Shown here: positions 59,942 to 64,000 of the stretch, piece by piece | How the letters are laid out: every line of letters starts with the position of its first letter | How positions within the stretch are numbered: position 1 is the first letter of the stretch | From: Amycolatopsis endophytica | Lineage (GTDB): Bacteria > Actinomycetota > Actinomycetes > Mycobacteriales > Pseudonocardiaceae | Reading direction: 5' to 3' | Assembly: GCF_013410405.1 (NCBI RefSeq) | Contig: NZ_JACCFK010000002.1 | Location: forward strand, 1,240,001 to 1,304,000 | Length of the DNA: 64,000 bases | The notes under the pieces: generated by a model | The model's database searches: none | What the model saw: only the letters and a program-made list of their open reading frames with translations | Told to the model about the DNA's origin: nothing | Position numbers and translations under genes: made by a program

Positions 59942-62077
59942 TCAGCTTTCGTCGACCCGGATCGTGGCCTCCAGCAGGGTGCCGCACGCCGGGCTGTAGT
60001 ACTCGTCGATCATCACACCGGCGCGCGGCCGGGCCCGGACCCCGTACCCGGCCAGGCGCTCGGTCGCGGCACTGGTCACCTTCCGCGCCGCGTCACGCCA
60101 GTCCGCGCCGTTGCCCAGCCGGGCGCCGCTCGCGGGCACGTACCAGCCCTCGGCGTCCCGTTGCGGCGCGGACGAACCGGCCGGGCTGCTCGCCGGGACC
60201 TCCCGGTCCGGGTCGGCGCCGAGCCGGTCGCGCCGCAGCCCGGCCCGCGCCTGCCGGGTGGCCGCCTCGTCCACCCTGCCGCCGGTGACGACCACACCGT
60301 AGGTGCGCCGTGCGGTTTCCGCGCTCACGTAACCATCGCGGACGTCGGCGGCGACGAGCTCCGGGTCCCGCAGCAACGGGTCACCGTAGCCGCCGCCACC
60401 GGCGATCCACTGCACCAGCACGTCCCCGGCGCCGATCGTGACCGACTGCTGGTTGATGGCCAGTAGTTCCTTCTCCGCCGCGCCGAGCGTGTCCGCGGCC
60501 GGGACCCGTCCCGCGGCGAGTAACCGGGCCGCGTCGGTGCCGCGCCACACCTCGTGACCGCTGCCACCGCCGGGAAGACCGCCACCGAAGCCGTCGGCGG
60601 TGACCTGCGCGCTGGGCGCGAACACGGTCTGCGTGACCTCCCGCGCGCCGTGCAGGGTCCAGGCGAAGCGCAGGCCGAGGCCGCCGCGGTGCGCGCCGTG
60701 CCCGGCGCTTTCGGTGTTGAGCTGCTTCCACAGGTAGAGCACCGGGTAGAGCATCTCGTTCATCTCGACGTCCGGCAGCATGTTGTTGACCTGCGTCATC
60801 ATCCCGGCGCAGTCGAGACCGTCCCGCTCCGGCTGGGCACCGGCGCCCATGCCGCCACCGTCCATGTTGAACAGCACGAAGTACTCGCCCTCGTCCGTGG
60901 TGCCCGCCGAGATGCCGCCGGTCCACGAATCGCCCCACACCCCCTGCGTGCGGTCGCGCACGGTGGCGTCCTCGCTGCCGCGGCACGCGTCGTTCATCAG
61001 CTTGGTGACCACCCGGCTCACCCGCGCGCCGGTGGTGAGGTGCCCGTTGCTGATCGGCGCCGGTGGCCGCGGGTTCACGATCGAGCCGGGCTCGGCGACG
61101 ATGTCGAACGCGGTCATCACGCCCTCGTTGAACGGCACGTCCCAGGCCAGGATCGGCACAATGGCGGTGGCGACGCTGCCGACCAGCGCACCGTAGCTGC
61201 AGTTGACGAACCCGTCGGTCTGCTCCGCGGAGCCGGTGAAGTCGAAGGTGATCTGGTCGTCGCGTTTGGTCATGGTGCACGCGACGCGGTACAGCTCGTC
61301 GACGTGTCCATTGTGCTCGGTCCACTCCTCGGCGGTGTAGGTGCCGTCGGGGATGGCCGCGATGCGGTCGCGCACCACCTGCTCCGCCAGCTCGAACGAC
61401 AGGCGGGTGTAGTCGCGGAACCGCTCCAGCCCGAACTCCCCGACCGTGCCCAGCAGGCGGCGGATGCCGGTGTTGTTGCTCGCGACGAGGCTGCGCACGT
61501 CGTTCCAGAACAACGCGGGCACGCGCACGTTGTTGAGCAGGATGCGGCGCACCCATTCGACGGGCTCGCCGCGCTCGAAGATCTTGACGCCGGGCGGCAG
61601 CCGCAGCGCTTCGGCGTAGCAGTCGTGGGCGCCGGGCGCGAACCCGCCCGGCGTCATGCCGCCGACGTCGACCAGGTGCGCCTGCGACTGCGCCCAGCCG
61701 ATCAGCTCGTCGCCGTGGAAGATCGGCGAGATCACGTTGGTGTCCGGCGGGTGGCTCGCGCCGGCGGTGTGCGGGTCGTTGCAGATGAACGCGTCGCCGG
61801 GCGCCAGCGGCTCCCCCTCGATGGCCTTCACCAGGTTCTGCACGGCCACGCTGCCGGATCCGATGTGGAACTGGACGTAGTCGGAGTAGGCGTAGATGCG
61901 GCCTTCCGGGTCGAACAGCGCGGTGTTGAAGTCACCCGCCTCGGTGATCACCGGTGACCCGGAGGAACGGATCATCGCGATGCCCATCTCCTCCACGATG
62001 GAGTCCAGGCGCATGCGGATCACTTCGAGGGTGACCGGGTCGAACCCGTCGGGCAGCGTGTGCGGGGTGCTGGTCAT
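59942..62077 (-). CDS. Hydantoinase B/oxoprolinase subunit (HyuB)
   Basis: A 711-residue HyuB protein, longer than the usual roughly 570-residue HyuB owing to a C-terminal extension (about residues 610-711) ending in 'CGTLLEATIRV', which resembles the acetone-carboxylase/HyuC-like tail. Family blocks: 'PVTLEVIRMRLDSIVEEMGI', 'GDAFICNDPHTAGASHPPDT', 'AQSQAHLVDVGGMTPGGFAP' and 'WIAGGGGYGDPL'. With HyuA it should cleave a cyclic amide such as a hydantoin or oxoproline using ATP, or carboxylate a ketone in the related acetone/acetophenone carboxylases. The 24-bp gap to HyuA indicates one operon. Confidence 0.88.
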   Translation of the reverse strand: MTSTPHTLPDGFDPVTLEVIRMRLDSIVEEMGIAMIRSSGSPVITEAGDFNTALFDPEGRIYAYSDYVQFHIGSGSVAVQNLVKAIEGEPLAPGDAFICNDPHTAGASHPPDTNVISPIFHGDELIGWAQSQAHLVDVGGMTPGGFAPGAHDCYAEALRLPPGVKIFERGEPVEWVRRILLNNVRVPALFWNDVRSLVASNNTGIRRLLGTVGEFGLERFRDYTRLSFELAEQVVRDRIAAIPDGTYTAEEWTEHNGHVDELYRVACTMTKRDDQITFDFTGSAEQTDGFVNCSYGALVGSVATAIVPILAWDVPFNEGVMTAFDIVAEPGSIVNPRPPAPISNGHLTTGARVSRVVTKLMNDACRGSEDATVRDRTQGVWGDSWTGGISAGTTDEGEYFVLFNMDGGGMGAGAQPERDGLDCAGMMTQVNNMLPDVEMNEMLYPVLYLWKQLNTESAGHGAHRGGLGLRFAWTLHGAREVTQTVFAPSAQVTADGFGGGLPGGGSGHEVWRGTDAARLLAAGRVPAADTLGAAEKELLAINQQSVTIGAGDVLVQWIAGGGGYGDPLLRDPELVAADVRDGYVSAETARRTYGVVVTGGRVDEAATRQARAGLRRDRLGADPDREVPASSPAGSSAPQRDAEGWYVPASGARLGNGADWRDAARKVTSAATERLAGYGVRARPRAGVMIDEYYSPACGTLLEATIRVDES

Positions 62078-62101
62078 GGTCGTCTCCTTGGCCGGACGAG
62101 G

Positions 62102-64000
62102 TCAGCGGACGGCGAGGGTGAGCAGGAAGTCCCCGGCGGGGGTCAGCTCGACGGTGGCGCCGCTGGGCACGTACACCGTCGTGTCCGGTTCCTCCAGCAG
62201 GCAGGGTCCGGACGCCCGGCCCAGCGCGCCGAACCCGCGGTGCACGTCGACCTCGGTGCGCTTGCCGGTGAGCGGTTCGATGACGGTGCGGCGCGCGAGT
62301 TCGTGGCGTTCCCCGTCGGCGCCCGCGACCTGGTCCACGGTCTGCACGTCGCTGCGGCCGATCGCGCGCACGCGGGAGTTGACCAGCAGGATTTCGGCTT
62401 CGGTCCAGGCGGTTCCGGCGCCGAACTCCTCCTCGTAGTCGGCGATGAACCGAGTGCGCAGCGCTTCCTTGTCGGCCTCGCCGAACGTGCCCGCGGGCAG
62501 ACGGGTGGTCACCTCGAAGATCTGCCCGACGAACTTCATGTCCGCCTCGCGGTAGAGCTCGCGCCGGTCCTCCGGGATGTCCTCGGACTCGAACCAGGCC
62601 CGCGCACGGGCTTCGAGCGCGGCGAACTCCTTGTCCAGCGCGGCCGCGGGCTGGGCAGGGGTCCACGGGCTGGTCTGCACGGCCGGGAACACCGAGTCGG
62701 CGTGCATCAGGCCGTGTGCCGAGAACACGGCGGCGTTGCGCGGGATCACCACCTCGCGCACCCCGGCCTCCGCGGCGATGCCCGCCGCGAACAGCCCGCA
62801 GGCGCCGCCGAAACCGACGAGCGTGAACTCGCGCGGGTCGTGACCGCGGTTCACCGTGATCTTGCGCAGCGCGTTGGACATCTGCGACGTCGCCAGCCGG
62901 TACACGCCTTCGGCCGCGGCATCCTCGGTGATGCCCAGCGGTTCGGCCACCTGCTTGCGCAGCGCGGCCCGCGCCTGGTCCTCGTACAGCGGCACCGTGC
63001 CGCCGAGGTAGTAGTCCGGGTTGATCAGCCCGAGCACCAGCGCCGCGTCGGTCACCGCGGGCCGGGTGCCGCCCTTGCCGTAGCAGGCGGGTCCGGGGGT
63101 GGAACCGGCGCTGTGCGGGCCGACGCGCAGCAGGTTGCGCCCGTCGACCCAGGCGAGGCTGCCGCCGCCGGCGCCGATGGTTTCGATGTCCACGGCGGTC
63201 AGGCTCGTCGGCAGGCCGCCGATCTCGGCGCGCGGCAGCAACCGGAACTCGTCGTCGATGATCGCCGCCGCGTCGAGACTGGTGCCGCCCATGTCGGCGG
63301 TGAGCACACGGCTGCGGCCCAGCTGCCGTCCCAGCAGCCGCGCCCCGGTGACCCCGCCGACCGGACCCGAGTTGAACATCGAGATCGGCGCCTTGCCGGT
63401 CTCCTCGACGGACAGGAACCCGCCGTGCACCTGCATGATCTGCACACGGGTGCGCAGGCCCCGGCTCCGCAGCTCCTCGGCGAGGTGGTCGAAGTGCGAG
63501 GCCACGATCGGCTTGACCGCCGCGTCCAGCGCCGTGGTCACCATCCGCTCGTACTCGCGGTAGACCGGGGTCAGCTCGCTGGAGAGGGTGTAGGGGATGT
63601 CCGGGTGGTGCTTGTCGAGGTAGTCGCCGATCGCCTTCTCGTGCGCGGCGTTGCGGAACGACCACAGCAGACAGACCGCGATGGCCTCGGCGCCGGTGTC
63701 CAGAACCGCGTTCACGGCCGTGGCGATGGCGTCCTCGGTGAGCGGCACGAGCACGGTGCCGTGCGCGTCGACCCGTTCGGCCACCTCGACGATGCGGTGG
63801 CGTGCCACGATGTCCGGGGGCGCCGCCATCTCGTGCGGGTCGCGTTCGTCGGTGCGGGCCGAGCGGGCGATGCGCAGGGTGTCACGGAAACCCTGGGTGG
63901 TCAGCAGGCCGACGGCGGCGTACTTCTGCTCGTCGACGGCGTTGGTGACGATGGTGTTGCCCAGGACGAAGCGGTCGGCCGCCGCGAAGAACTCCGCTTC
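62102..64000 (-). CDS. Hydantoinase A/oxoprolinase subunit (HyuA), 5' end beyond the edge
   Basis: At least 632 residues of HyuA; the N-terminus is outside the window and the frame stays open to 64000. Visible blocks include 'FVLGNTIVTNAVDEQKYAAV' near the edge, 'LTADMGGTSLDAAAIIDDEF' (the second phosphate-loop motif), 'GAGGGSLAWVDG' and 'DPREFTLVGFGGACGLFAAG'. It uses ATP to activate the substrate and pairs with the HyuB gene. The set HyuA-HyuB-CoA-transferase-hydratase suggests amide ring-opening or ketone carboxylation followed by CoA-dependent breakdown. Confidence 0.9.
   Translation of the reverse strand, partial: EAEFFAAADRFVLGNTIVTNAVDEQKYAAVGLLTTQGFRDTLRIARSARTDERDPHEMAAPPDIVARHRIVEVAERVDAHGTVLVPLTEDAIATAVNAVLDTGAEAIAVCLLWSFRNAAHEKAIGDYLDKHHPDIPYTLSSELTPVYREYERMVTTALDAAVKPIVASHFDHLAEELRSRGLRTRVQIMQVHGGFLSVEETGKAPISMFNSGPVGGVTGARLLGRQLGRSRVLTADMGGTSLDAAAIIDDEFRLLPRAEIGGLPTSLTAVDIETIGAGGGSLAWVDGRNLLRVGPHSAGSTPGPACYGKGGTRPAVTDAALVLGLINPDYYLGGTVPLYEDQARAALRKQVAEPLGITEDAAAEGVYRLATSQMSNALRKITVNRGHDPREFTLVGFGGACGLFAAGIAAEAGVREVVIPRNAAVFSAHGLMHADSVFPAVQTSPWTPAQPAAALDKEFAALEARARAWFESEDIPEDRRELYREADMKFVGQIFEVTTRLPAGTFGEADKEALRTRFIADYEEEFGAGTAWTEAEILLVNSRVRAIGRSDVQTVDQVAGADGERHELARRTVIEPLTGKRTEVDVHRGFGALGRASGPCLLEEPDTTVYVPSGATVELTPAGDFLLTLAVR

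Noticed and set aside
1..64000. tRNA, rRNA, insertion sequences or prophage genes
   Set aside because: No tRNA-like cloverleaf, transposase, integrase or phage structural gene was recognised in any intergenic stretch or large frame.

Overview
The window is high-GC DNA with GTG/TTG starts, 4-bp stop/start overlaps, several promoters that look leaderless and a very dense regulator content. This fits a Gram-positive actinomycete, most likely a member of the Pseudonocardiaceae such as Amycolatopsis. That is inference from composition and gene content; there is no rRNA gene to confirm it. I see no tRNA, rRNA, CRISPR array, insertion sequence or prophage. The layout is that of a catabolic and accessory region: repeated small units of a regulator, a transporter and enzymes.

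Positions 1-24 kb hold uptake and degradation modules. A LacI-family repressor (4211-3201) has near-palindromic GCACAA-CG-TTGTGC sites in its own promoter and upstream of an MHS transporter cut by the left edge; an enoyl-CoA hydratase and class III CoA-transferase lie between. Next come an M81 peptidase with an ACS-type transporter and a divergent Lrp-like regulator, then an FAD oxidoreductase-IlvD/Edd dehydratase-MHS operon with a divergent GntR. After an FCD/GntR regulator and an AraC regulator coupled to an ACMSD-type amidohydrolase come pabB and a LigM/DesA-type tetrahydrofolate-dependent O-demethylase, then an FAD oxidoreductase-MHS-IclR operon with a divergent IclR-VOC pair.

Positions 24-36.9 kb hold two PucR regulators and a long minus-strand run with translational coupling: LLM flavin monooxygenase, NTF2-like protein, alpha/beta hydrolase, DUF1028, M20 amidohydrolase, DUF917, HyuA-like protein, PucR. 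Upstream are a PPOX flavoprotein and a PDR-type iron-sulfur reductase divergent from a TetR. This looks like an oxidative ring-opening and amide-hydrolysis pathway for an unidentified N-heterocycle or cyclic amide.

Positions 36.9-53.4 kb are a patchwork of MarR/TetR/XRE regulators with oxidoreductases, a three-gene signalling system with two membrane proteins, a lipoprotein, a small DUF1990 operon and several decaying genes: a frameshifted drug-efflux MFS, a 5'-truncated and frameshifted SDR, and a mannosyltransferase remnant.

Positions 53.4-57.9 kb carry a van-like cell-wall cluster: D-Ala-D-X ligase, alanine/serine racemase and VanY-type DD-peptidase in a fully overlapping operon, divergent from VanR/VanS-like regulators. 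The vanS reading frame is broken by one base. Positions 57.9-64 kb hold enoyl-CoA hydratase, class III CoA-transferase, and HyuB/HyuA hydantoinase-oxoprolinase subunits; hyuA runs off the right edge. Three genes need a single missing base to restore their frames, so base-level sequence quality should be kept in mind.
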